Assembly (NCBI GenBank): GCA_963590165.1
Contig: CAVANO010000045.1
Coordinates: 62,001-126,000, forward strand
Direction: 5' to 3'
Origin: UBA11524 sp963590165
GTDB taxonomy: Bacteria; Bacillota; Clostridia; Christensenellales; Aristaeellaceae
Length of the DNA: 64,000 nucleotides
The notes beneath the pieces were generated by a model. It worked only from the letters and a program-made list of their open reading frames with translations, ran no database searches and was not told where the DNA came from. The position numbers and the translations under genes are program-made. Below, piece by piece: positions 9,240 through 17,236 of this stretch (the first letter of the stretch is position 1; every line of letters begins with the position of its first letter).

Positions 9240-11465
9240 ATGACTTATACCGACTATGAAGCCATGCCGCTGAGCCAGATGCTTGAGAGAGTGAAGAAGT
9301 ATTACCCCGGCGACGGATATAAGCTGGTGGAAAAAGCCTATTTATTCGCTCAGGAGGCGCACGAGGGACAGCGCAGAAAGAACGGTGAGCCCTATTTCAC
9401 GCATCCTTCCTTTGTCGCCAGCATTCTGGTGGAGCTGTCCCTTGACCCGCCGACCATCGCCGCAGGGCTGTTGCATGACACGGTGGAGGACTGCAAGGAC
9501 AAGGGAATCACGCTCGACACCATCAAGCAGGAATTCGGCGAGGAAGTTGCCATGCTGGTGGACGGCGTGACGAAGCTGAACAAGCTGGATTTTGCCGACA
9601 AGGAGGAAGCTCAGGCAGAATCGCTGCGCAAGATGATTCTGGCGATGGGCAAGGATATCCGCGTCGTGCTGATCAAGCTGGCTGACCGCCTGCACAACAT
9701 GCTGACACTCAAGTATCAGCGCGAGGACAGAAAGGTTGCCATCGCCCGCGAGACGCTCGACATTTATGCGCCGATTGCGCACCGTCTGGGCGTGTACGCC
9801 ATCAAGCAGCAACTGGAGGATCTCTCCCTGCGCTATATCGACCCTGCCGGCTATGAGAACCTCGTGCAGAAGGTCGGACAGAAGCGCAGCGAGCGCGAGG
9901 AAAATATTCGCATGGTGATTGACGAGCTGTCGCAGAAGCTCGACGAAATGCATATTCACCATACGATTGACGGCCGCCCGAAGCATTTTTACAGCATCTA
10001 CCGCAAGATGGTGCTTCAGAACAAACCATTTGAGCAGATTTATGACCTCATCGCTATTCGCGTGATTGTCGATTCTGTGCCGGACTGCTATGCGGTTCTC
10101 GGCATTGTCCATACGCTGTGGACGCAGATGCCCGGCCGCTTCAAGGACTATATCTCCGTCCCGAAGGCAAATATGTATCAGTCTTTGCACACGACGGTTG
10201 TCGGCGGCCGCAAGATGCCGTTCCCGTTCGAGGTACAGATTCGCACGTGGGAAATGCACCGCATTGCGGAATACGGCATTGCTGCACATTGGCGCTACAA
10301 GGAGGGCGGCGGCGCAGCAAGCGACCTCGACTCCAAGCTTTATTGGGTACGGCAGATTCTGGACTGGCAGAGCGATACGCGTGACTCGCGCGAATTCCTT
10401 GATACGCTCAAAACAGATCTTTTTGCCGAGGAAGTCTTCCTGTTTACCCCCAAGGGCGATGTGATCAGCATGCCCAAGGGCGCCACACCGCTGGATTTCG
10501 CCTATCGGATTCACTCTGCTGTCGGCAATAAGTGCGTCGGCAGCAAAATCAATGGGCGCATTATGCCGCTTGATACGCCGCTGGAAACCGGCGACCGCGT
10601 TGAAATCATCACGAGCGCCGCATCGAAGGGACCGAGCGCCGACTGGGTGCGTATCTGCAAGACGCCGCAGGCACAGGCGAAAATCCGCGCGTTCCTGAAG
10701 AAGGAGTACCGCGAGGAGAATATTGAAACAGGGCGCAGCATGATCGAACGCGAATGCCGCCGTCGCGGGCTGAATCCATCGGACGTGATTAAGCCCGAAT
10801 ATTACGATTCCATCCTCAAGAAATACGGCTTTACGGCGCTGAACGACATTTACAGCGCGGTCGGCTACGGCGGCATGGCGTCGGTATATGTCGTGACGAG
10901 GATGATTGACGAGCAGCGCGAACAGAATGCGCAGGCTGCCCCCAAGGTGGAGGAACTTCTCGCCAAGACGGAAACGCCTCAGCCGCAGCGAAAGACTTCC
11001 GGTAAGGCGAATCACGGCATCATCATCCCCGGCAACGAGGATATGGATATTCCCGTTCGCTTCGGCAAGTGCTGCTCGCCGGTGCCGGGCGATGACATTG
11101 TCGGCTTTATTACGCGCGGCCGCGGCGTGACGATTCACAAGGCGGATTGCGTGAACGTCCTTCGCGGCGAGCAGGAGCGGCGCGTCGATGTGGCATGGGC
11201 TTCGGACGGCGATACGGGCGCGGGATTCTGCGTTTCCATCAAGATTGTCGCCTACGATCATTCCAACTTGTTGATTGAACTGGCGACCATCATTCAGGAT
11301 GCGAATGTGCCGATTAAGACGGTCAATACCGAGCTCGATGAAAAGAACCGCATTGCAACCTTCCGTTTTGTGCTGGAGGTTCGCTCCAAGGAGCAGATGG
11401 ACACCCTCGTCCGCACCATCCAACGCAAAACGGATGTTATCGATGTCTTCCGCGTACAAGGTTAA
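9240..11465 (+). CDS. relA: Bifunctional (p)ppGpp synthetase/hydrolase, RelA/SpoT family
   Basis: Long RSH enzyme (741 residues) that makes and degrades the alarmone (p)ppGpp. Domains in order: HD hydrolase (about 30-185; His55, His79-Asp80 in LLHDTVED), synthetase (about 245-360; YDLIAIRVIVD, VQIRTWEMHRIAEYGIAAHWRYKEG), TGS (about 400-460; VFLFTPKGDVISMPKGATPLDFAY), a helical/zinc-finger region with KCCSPVPGDDIVGFITRGRGV, and a C-terminal ACT domain (about 665-741). Both catalytic domains look intact, so it should be bifunctional. RBS GGAAAGGAGG. A short repeat array begins on the base after its stop codon. Confidence 0.96.
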   Translation: MTYTDYEAMPLSQMLERVKKYYPGDGYKLVEKAYLFAQEAHEGQRRKNGEPYFTHPSFVASILVELSLDPPTIAAGLLHDTVEDCKDKGITLDTIKQEFGEEVAMLVDGVTKLNKLDFADKEEAQAESLRKMILAMGKDIRVVLIKLADRLHNMLTLKYQREDRKVAIARETLDIYAPIAHRLGVYAIKQQLEDLSLRYIDPAGYENLVQKVGQKRSEREENIRMVIDELSQKLDEMHIHHTIDGRPKHFYSIYRKMVLQNKPFEQIYDLIAIRVIVDSVPDCYAVLGIVHTLWTQMPGRFKDYISVPKANMYQSLHTTVVGGRKMPFPFEVQIRTWEMHRIAEYGIAAHWRYKEGGGAASDLDSKLYWVRQILDWQSDTRDSREFLDTLKTDLFAEEVFLFTPKGDVISMPKGATPLDFAYRIHSAVGNKCVGSKINGRIMPLDTPLETGDRVEIITSAASKGPSADWVRICKTPQAQAKIRAFLKKEYREENIETGRSMIERECRRRGLNPSDVIKPEYYDSILKKYGFTALNDIYSAVGYGGMASVYVVTRMIDEQREQNAQAAPKVEELLAKTETPQPQRKTSGKANHGIIIPGNEDMDIPVRFGKCCSPVPGDDIVGFITRGRGVTIHKADCVNVLRGEQERRVDVAWASDGDTGAGFCVSIKIVAYDHSNLLIELATIIQDANVPIKTVNTELDEKNRIATFRFVLEVRSKEQMDTLVRTIQRKTDVIDVFRVQG

Positions 11466-11535
11466 CGGACTTCGTCCGGTTTATCACTTCGTCCGGTTTA
11501 TCACTTCGTCCGGATATTTGCTTCGCCTGGTTTTC
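11466..11535. repeat. 17-nt tandem repeat after relA (locus A of a dispersed family)
   Basis: Four 17-nt units run from 11468 to 11535, for example CACTTCGTCCGGTTTAT at 11485-11501; the third ends ATATT and the fourth is TGCTTCGCCTGGTTTTC. The start also forms the hairpin CGGAC-TTC-GTCCG (11466-11478), abutting the relA stop. Units share a core with repeats at 28865-28990 and 59698-59814. Confidence 0.85.
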
Positions 11536-11686
11536 TTTCTTAATTTACAGAAAGAAGCGTCTGCGGACGCGCCAAATGGCTTTCCGATTGCCCTTTGGAA
11601 ACCTTCGGCACCATACAGGTTTCATTTCCATCGTTGAATTTTCGTAAACTTGCAGACAAATAATGAATCAGAAAGGAAACCACAGA

Positions 11687-12136
11687 ATGCGCTGCGTGAT
11701 TCAGCGTGTATCCTCTGCCTCCGTAACAGTGGATGGTGCATGCATCGGACAAATTCAGCAAGGTCTGATGGTGCTCATCGGCGTCAGTGTCGATGATACC
11801 GATCAGGATGTTCGCTATATGGCGGAAAAGGTGCCGCATCTGCGGATTTTCGAGGATGAGGAAGGCAAGATGAATAAATCCCTCCTCGATATCGGCGGAT
11901 CGATTCTGGCAGTCAGTCAGTTTACCCTCTACGGTGATGCCCGCGGCGGACGGCGTCCGAGCTTCATCACGGCTGCACGACCTGAGGAGGCAAATGCGCG
12001 CTATGAGCAGCTTGTCAAGGCTTGGCGCGACCGGCAGGTGCATGTCGAGACCGGGCGTTTCCGTGCGGATATGCAGGTTTCGCTTGTCAATGACGGACCC
12101 GTCACCATCCTGATGGACTCAACAAAGCTGTTCTGA
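11687..12136 (+). CDS. dtd: D-aminoacyl-tRNA deacylase
   Basis: Hydrolyses D-amino acids (and glycine mischarged on tRNA-Ala) from tRNA in the cytoplasm. 149 residues, the family's usual length. The start MRCVIQRVSSASVTVDG, the catalytic-site motif SQFTLYGDARGGRRPSF and the GP-x-T motif DGPVTILMDS near the C-terminus are all present. I chose the ATG at 11687, after AAAGG; an ATG 24 nt upstream would add residues not found in the family. Neighbours relA and hemZ match the conserved clostridial order. Confidence 0.95.
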   Translation: MRCVIQRVSSASVTVDGACIGQIQQGLMVLIGVSVDDTDQDVRYMAEKVPHLRIFEDEEGKMNKSLLDIGGSILAVSQFTLYGDARGGRRPSFITAARPEEANARYEQLVKAWRDRQVHVETGRFRADMQVSLVNDGPVTILMDSTKLF

Positions 12137-12154
12137 GCAGAAAGGAGAATTGCC

Positions 12155-12721
12155 ATGCTGCGCATGAAGGAACTTACGGTCGGCGCGGTCGGTACCTGCT
12201 GCTACATCCTTTTCGATGACGCACGCACGGATTGTGTGGTGATTGACCCGGGCGATGAGCCGGAACGCATTCAATCCGCATTGGACGGCAGAAGCATCGC
12301 GGCGATTCTCCTGACGCATGGGCATTTCGACCATATCGGCGCGGTTCGGGCACTGAAAACTGCGGATACGGCGCTCGTCATTCACCGCGATGATGATGCC
12401 ATGCTCAGCGACCCGACGCTCAATGCGAGCTTTCTGATCGGCAAGCCGGTCACTGCACCGGATGCGACGCTGCTTGTCAAGGACGGCAGCACGTTTTCTT
12501 TTGCCGGCATGACGTTCACCGTCCTGCATACGCCGGGACATACGGCAGGCAGCGTTTGCTATCAGCTTGGCAATAAGCTGTTTACGGGCGATACGCTGTT
12601 CCGCTTCGGCTGCGGTCGGACGGATTTGCCGACGGGCAGCAGCGCGGAGATGCGCCGCTCCCTTGAACGCCTTGAGCCGCTTGTCCGCACGATGGAAATT
12701 TACCCGGGGCATGGAGATTAA
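12155..12721 (+). CDS. MBL-fold metallo-hydrolase (glyoxalase II-like), short C-terminus
   Basis: Small cytoplasmic metallo-beta-lactamase-fold hydrolase of the hydroxyacylglutathione-hydrolase-like type that usually sits between dtd and hemZ. Metal ligands are intact: THGHFDHIGA, HTPGHTAGS, GDTLF and the final PGHG. At 188 residues it stops two residues after PGHG, whereas relatives usually continue with about 15 to 20 more residues. The substrate is not known for this branch. It starts 18 nt after dtd (RBS AAAGGAG); its stop lies 1 nt before the hemZ ATG. Confidence 0.88.
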   Translation: MLRMKELTVGAVGTCCYILFDDARTDCVVIDPGDEPERIQSALDGRSIAAILLTHGHFDHIGAVRALKTADTALVIHRDDDAMLSDPTLNASFLIGKPVTAPDATLLVKDGSTFSFAGMTFTVLHTPGHTAGSVCYQLGNKLFTGDTLFRFGCGRTDLPTGSSAEMRRSLERLEPLVRTMEIYPGHGD

Positions 12722-12722
12722 C

Positions 12723-14177
12723 ATGGAGCAGGAGAAACGGCAAAATCTAATGGATGACCTCGGCACGATTATGCCGGATTTGATGAATGTTACGCATCTG
12801 TTTCAGCTGCCGGACAGCGTGTGGGATGCACCTGATTACCATTACACTGTGCAGGCGGAGAATGGGCAGTTTGTCATCCGTTTTACCGGCAAAACAGCGT
12901 CAGCGGAAGGCAGAACCGCTATTCCGCCGCAGGAGGAAGATGAACGTCTTGCACAGTTGCACCGCAGACGTGCCCTTCGCCGCCTTTGCCGGCAGACGCT
13001 CTATGACCTGTGCCGCAAGGAAACGGGCATTCATCCGCCGTGGGGCAGCATGACAGGCATCCGGCCGACGCACTTGATGTACGAGGCGCTCGAAAGCGGT
13101 CGTACTATGTTGGATGCGCAGGCGTACCTTGTCAATCAATTCGACATTCTGCCGGAAAAGGCATCGCTGCTGGCGGACATCGTTGCAGTGCAGCAGACGC
13201 TTCCTAAGCCGGATGACCGCTGGATGGATGTGTATATCGGCATTCCGTTCTGCACGACGCGGTGCACCTATTGCTCATTTTCCAGCGGCGAACTGGGCGA
13301 TGGGCACCTTGTGAAGCCGTACCTGAACGCGTTGCTTCGGGAGATGCATGCTTGTGCGGACATCCTGCGCGATGCCGGAAAGCAGCTTCGTGCCGTGTAT
13401 GTAGGCGGCGGTACGCCGACTTCGCTGGACGAGAAGCAACTGTCAATCCTGCTGGATGCCATGATGCGTGACTTTCCGAATGCGATGGAATACACGGTTG
13501 AGGCAGGACGTCCGGACACACTGACGATGGGAAAGCTTGATGCCATCAAACAAGCCGGCGTGCAGCGAATCAGCATCAATCCGCAGACGATGAACGACCG
13601 GACGCTGCAAATCATCGGGCGTGCCCATACCGCACGTCAGGTGGAAGAGGCATACGCTATGGCGCGTGCAGTGGGTATGCATCACATCAACATGGACGTG
13701 ATTGCCGGTCTGCCCGGCGAAAATACGGCTGATTTCGCAGTCACGATGGACGCGGCGCTCCGACTGAAACCAGAAAGCCTGACCGTCCATACGCTCGCCA
13801 TCAAGCGTTCCAGCCGCCTTCATCTGGAAAATGCACCGCTGCCGGACGGCGATACCGCATCGCACATGGTGCAGATGGGGCTTGATACTGCACACAGTCT
13901 CGGTATGAAGCCATATTACCTCTATCGGCAGAAGTACATGGCAGGCAATCAGGAGAATGTTGGCTATGCGCTGCCTGGACATGCCTGTCAGTACAATGTG
14001 GATATCATGGAGGAGACGACGCATATCCTTGCGCTTGGTGCAGGTGGTATTTCAAAGCGAGTCTATCCGGAAGAAGGACATATCGGGCGTGCACCGAATG
14101 TTTCCAATATCGAGCAGTATATTCAGCGAACCGATGAGATGATTGCGCGCAAGCGGATGCTGTTCTGTGAAACATGA
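12723..14177 (+). CDS. hemZ: HemZ-like radical SAM protein (coproporphyrinogen dehydrogenase family)
   Basis: Radical SAM enzyme of the HemN/HemZ group, 484 residues. The [4Fe-4S] motif is C177-TTR-C181-TY-C184, followed by VGGGTPTSL and the HemN-like HxxQ-less region INPQTMNDRTLQIIGRAHT and DVIAGLPGE. The C-terminal LALGAGGISKRV region is also typical. Start ATG at 12723 uses a GGAG inside the end of the previous gene. Despite the name, many HemZ-branch proteins have no proven haem role; no other haem genes are here, so function in porphyrin synthesis is inference. Confidence 0.85.
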   Translation: MEQEKRQNLMDDLGTIMPDLMNVTHLFQLPDSVWDAPDYHYTVQAENGQFVIRFTGKTASAEGRTAIPPQEEDERLAQLHRRRALRRLCRQTLYDLCRKETGIHPPWGSMTGIRPTHLMYEALESGRTMLDAQAYLVNQFDILPEKASLLADIVAVQQTLPKPDDRWMDVYIGIPFCTTRCTYCSFSSGELGDGHLVKPYLNALLREMHACADILRDAGKQLRAVYVGGGTPTSLDEKQLSILLDAMMRDFPNAMEYTVEAGRPDTLTMGKLDAIKQAGVQRISINPQTMNDRTLQIIGRAHTARQVEEAYAMARAVGMHHINMDVIAGLPGENTADFAVTMDAALRLKPESLTVHTLAIKRSSRLHLENAPLPDGDTASHMVQMGLDTAHSLGMKPYYLYRQKYMAGNQENVGYALPGHACQYNVDIMEETTHILALGAGGISKRVYPEEGHIGRAPNVSNIEQYIQRTDEMIARKRMLFCET

Positions 14178-14190
14178 GTGTCAAACATGC

Positions 14191-14219
14191 TTGCAATTTG
14201 AACTGTTTGCTGTTACAAT
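14191..14219 (+). promoter_or_regulatory. Promoter of the cyclophilin gene
   Basis: TTGCAA (14191-14196), 17-nt spacer, TACAAT (14214-14219); predicted start near 14226. It lies just beyond the hemZ stop codon. Confidence 0.7.
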
Positions 14220-14246
14220 AGGCGCAAGGGTATTTTCATGCCCTGA

Positions 14247-14266
14247 TTTCCTCAATGACGAGGAAA
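14247..14266 (+). promoter_or_regulatory. Leader hairpin of the cyclophilin mRNA
   Basis: Perfect 7-bp stem TTTCCTC/GAGGAAA with a 6-nt loop, between the promoter and the ribosome binding site (AAAGGAG at about 14276). No T-run follows, so it is not a terminator; it may stabilise the message (inference). Confidence 0.4.
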
Positions 14267-14290
14267 ATGGTGCTGAAAGGAGTGCTATCT

Positions 14291-14809
14291 ATGGCACAGA
14301 ATCCTACTTTTGTAATCACCATGGCGGACGGTCGCGAAATGAAGGGCGAACTGTATCCTGACATCGCACCGCAGTCCGTGGGCAATTTTATCGCGCTGGC
14401 GAACAGCGGCTTTTATGATGGGCTGATTTTCCACCGCGTGATTCCGGGCTTCATGATTCAGGGCGGCGACCCCAAGGGCACCGGCATCGGCGGCCCCGGC
14501 TATCACATCAAGGGCGAGTTCACCATGAACGGCGTCAAAAATCCGCTCAAGCATACCTATGGCGTGATGTCGATGGCGCGGAGCATGATGCCTGATTCTG
14601 CCGGCAGTCAGTTCTTTATCATGACATCCGACAGCCCGCATCTGGATGGTCAGTATGCGGCGTTTGGGAAGGTGCTGGAAGGCATGGACGTGGCAGACGC
14701 CATCGTGAATGCCAAGCGTGATATGCGCGACAAGCCTCTGGAGCCTCAGGTGATGAAGTCCATCCGCGTGGAGACGTTCGGACAGACCTATCCCTTTGAG
14801 CAGATGTGA
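14291..14809 (+). CDS. Cyclophilin-type peptidyl-prolyl cis-trans isomerase
   Basis: Prolyl isomerase assisting protein folding, 172 residues, no signal peptide so cytoplasmic. Cyclophilin motifs: FHRVIPGFMIQGGDP (catalytic Arg), GPGYHIKGEF, GVMSMARSMMPDSAGSQFFIM and the LDGQYAAFGKVLEGMDV region. Start at 14291 chosen because AAAGGAG lies 9 nt upstream; an in-frame ATG 36 nt earlier lacks a site. Monocistronic: own promoter at 14191 and terminator at 14817-14861. Confidence 0.95.
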   Translation: MAQNPTFVITMADGREMKGELYPDIAPQSVGNFIALANSGFYDGLIFHRVIPGFMIQGGDPKGTGIGGPGYHIKGEFTMNGVKNPLKHTYGVMSMARSMMPDSAGSQFFIMTSDSPHLDGQYAAFGKVLEGMDVADAIVNAKRDMRDKPLEPQVMKSIRVETFGQTYPFEQM

Positions 14810-14816
14810 ACACGTA

Positions 14817-14861
14817 CAGGCGCAGATGCGGCGAGAGATGGCCGGACTGCGCCTGTTTTTT
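14817..14861 (+). terminator. Intrinsic terminator after the cyclophilin gene
   Basis: CAGGCGCAG (14817-14825) pairs perfectly with CTGCGCCTG (14847-14855), followed by TTTTTT. It ends only 39 nt before the U32 peptidase start codon. Confidence 0.9.
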
Positions 14862-14900
14862 AGGGGAACATCGTACTTTCATGAGAAGGAGGACGCCCGC

Positions 14901-17216
14901 ATGATGGAGAATCTGGCACCGGCTGGCAACCGTGAATCCCTTGACCGGGCTGTTGCCGGCGGTGCAGACGCGGTCTATTTGGGCTACGCGGCGTATTCGG
15001 CGCGCGCAGGCGCAGGCAATTTTGATGAGCCGGCGCTGCGCGAGGCAATCGCATATGCACATCTGCATCATGTACGCGTCTACGTGACGGTCAATACACT
15101 CATCAAGGACGGTGAGCTGTCCGGCGTGATGGATGTACTGCGGCTGCTGAATGAGCTTCGCGCGGATGCAGTGCTTGTGCAGGATCTCGGTGTGGCATCA
15201 ATGGCGAGGACATGCTTTCCCGATTTGCCGGTGCATGCCAGCACACAGATGGCCATCCATAACGCGTCCGGCGTCCGCTTCTGCAAGCAGATGGGCATGA
15301 CGCGTGTCGTCCTTGCACGGGAATGCAGCCTGAACGAAATCAAGCTTGCAGCGGCGCAAGGGCTTGAAATCGAGGTGTTCAGTCACGGTGCGCAGTGCGT
15401 ATCCGTCAGCGGCGAGTGCCTGTTTTCCTCTGTTGTCGGCGGACGAAGCGGCAATCGAGGCAGATGCGCACAGCCCTGCCGGCTGCAATACACCTACCGC
15501 GGCAAAACGGCTGCATGGCTTTCGCCGCGAGATGTCTGTCTGCGCAATGATCTGCCGGAACTTTTTAGCAGCGGGGTAACATCGCTGAAAATCGAGGGTC
15601 GGCTGAAACGCCCGGAATATGTGGCGACGGTCGCAAATAGTTATCGGCATGGAATTGATGCCCTTGAAAACGGAAATTTCACCCAAGCGGATGCATCAGA
15701 AATGGAACAACTGCGCCAAATCTTCTCGCGCGGCGGCTTCATGCGCGGCTACGCAATGGGTGCGGAGGACGCAGGCGTTATTGACCCGACACGCGTCAGC
15801 CACGGCGGCATTGAAATCGGTAAGATTGAGTTGGTCGCAGGGAATATGGCACGCGTCCGGCTGACAAAGGAGCTTGGTGACGGCGACGGGCTGCAAATCC
15901 GTACGGAAAACGGCGATGCGGAGCTGATTTATGCCGGACACGACATGGCAGTAGGGGAGATCGCTGTTGTGCGGCTTCGACCGGATATTCATGCGCAGAA
16001 GGGCGACACAGTCGTTCGCATGACAAGTGCAAAGCAGCTGGCATGGGCGAACAGCCTGACCATTCCCAAAATCAAGGTGTCGATGACGCTGATAGCGCAG
16101 CCCGGTGACCAGATGCGGCTGACGATGACGGACGGTGAATCGACCGTGATTGCTGCAGGTGATGAAACGCAGAAGGCAAGCAAGCGCGCAATGAGCCGAG
16201 AGGATGCGGAACGGAGTTTGTCGAAGCTCAATGATACGCCGTTTGTGCTCGGCAAATTGACTGTGCAGTCCGAAAACGCGTTTGTGCCTGTGTCGGTGCT
16301 GAATCAGCTTCGGCGCGAGGCATGCGAGAAGCTGGCATCGGCGCGGATTGCAGCTTTTGAGCGTCATGACCATGCGGAATTGCCGCTCAAATCGATGACG
16401 CTGCCGCAAAATCAGTCGGTGCCGGACATGGTGATTGTTCGGACGAAGGAACAGGCGGACGCAATGCAGGGCACGAATGCACGTCTTGTTTGGTATCCGG
16501 AGGACTTCCGTCAGGACAGCCTGCAGGCTCAGTTGAGCAGCATGCCCGATGGCATCTGGCTGCAATTGCCGACTGTCTGCGAGGAAAAGACGCTCCGGAT
16601 GCTGCACACGTTTGTGCATGCGCATGCGGACAAACTCGGCGGCGCAGTGATGGGCAGCGTGGGGCAATTGGGGCTTGAATGGCGCGTGCCGATTGGTGCG
16701 GGAAGCGGTATTCCGGTCATGAACAGGCGCACAATGGCGATGCTGCTGGAAATGGGCTGTTGCTTCGTGACGGTAAGCAGCGAACTGTCCGGCACTGAGC
16801 TTCGGGTACTTATGCAGGGAAATCCGCCGGCAGTCGTGCCGGCATACGGTCGGGAGCAGCTGATGCTGCTGCACCATTGTCCTGCGCGGACATATTTGGG
16901 GCTTCAGGCGAAGCATGCAAGCTGCAAATTCTGCGATATCGGCTCGCCGGATGCGCTGGCAGGCACGACGATGACCGACCGGCGCGGCACGGTGTATCCG
17001 CTGCTGCGTCAACGGCTGCCGGAAGGGTGCCTGGTCCGGCTGATGAACAATTTGCCGACGGCGAACATTGACCGTGCACGCAGGAACGGCTATGCGCTGC
17101 TGTGTGCGATGTCAACAGAAAATGCGGATGAAACGCGTCTGGTGAAACGGGCGCTTGAGGGTGAACGCATCGAATTATCGGGTACGGCGAATCATTGGAA
17201 CCGGCCTGTGGAGTAA
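14901..17216 (+). CDS. U32 family peptidase with DUF3656-type C-terminal region
   Basis: Member of the U32 collagenase-like family, 771 residues, no signal peptide. The N-terminal TIM-barrel starts LAPAGNRESLDRAVAGGADAVYLG; the U32 signature appears as EVFSHGAQC...SGECLFSS...GNRGRCAQPCR. Residues about 370-500 resemble DUF3656, and a second barrel-like half ends with Cys motif HASCKFCDIGS. Relatives include RlhA/TrhP, which act in RNA hydroxylation, so protease activity is uncertain. ATG 14901 follows GAAGGAGG; a second ATG is adjacent. It is 20 nt upstream of mutS2. A terminator lies directly in front, with little room for a separate promoter. Confidence 0.88.
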   Translation: MMENLAPAGNRESLDRAVAGGADAVYLGYAAYSARAGAGNFDEPALREAIAYAHLHHVRVYVTVNTLIKDGELSGVMDVLRLLNELRADAVLVQDLGVASMARTCFPDLPVHASTQMAIHNASGVRFCKQMGMTRVVLARECSLNEIKLAAAQGLEIEVFSHGAQCVSVSGECLFSSVVGGRSGNRGRCAQPCRLQYTYRGKTAAWLSPRDVCLRNDLPELFSSGVTSLKIEGRLKRPEYVATVANSYRHGIDALENGNFTQADASEMEQLRQIFSRGGFMRGYAMGAEDAGVIDPTRVSHGGIEIGKIELVAGNMARVRLTKELGDGDGLQIRTENGDAELIYAGHDMAVGEIAVVRLRPDIHAQKGDTVVRMTSAKQLAWANSLTIPKIKVSMTLIAQPGDQMRLTMTDGESTVIAAGDETQKASKRAMSREDAERSLSKLNDTPFVLGKLTVQSENAFVPVSVLNQLRREACEKLASARIAAFERHDHAELPLKSMTLPQNQSVPDMVIVRTKEQADAMQGTNARLVWYPEDFRQDSLQAQLSSMPDGIWLQLPTVCEEKTLRMLHTFVHAHADKLGGAVMGSVGQLGLEWRVPIGAGSGIPVMNRRTMAMLLEMGCCFVTVSSELSGTELRVLMQGNPPAVVPAYGREQLMLLHHCPARTYLGLQAKHASCKFCDIGSPDALAGTTMTDRRGTVYPLLRQRLPEGCLVRLMNNLPTANIDRARRNGYALLCAMSTENADETRLVKRALEGERIELSGTANHWNRPVE

Positions 17217-17236
17217 ACTTATAGGGGACGAAACGA

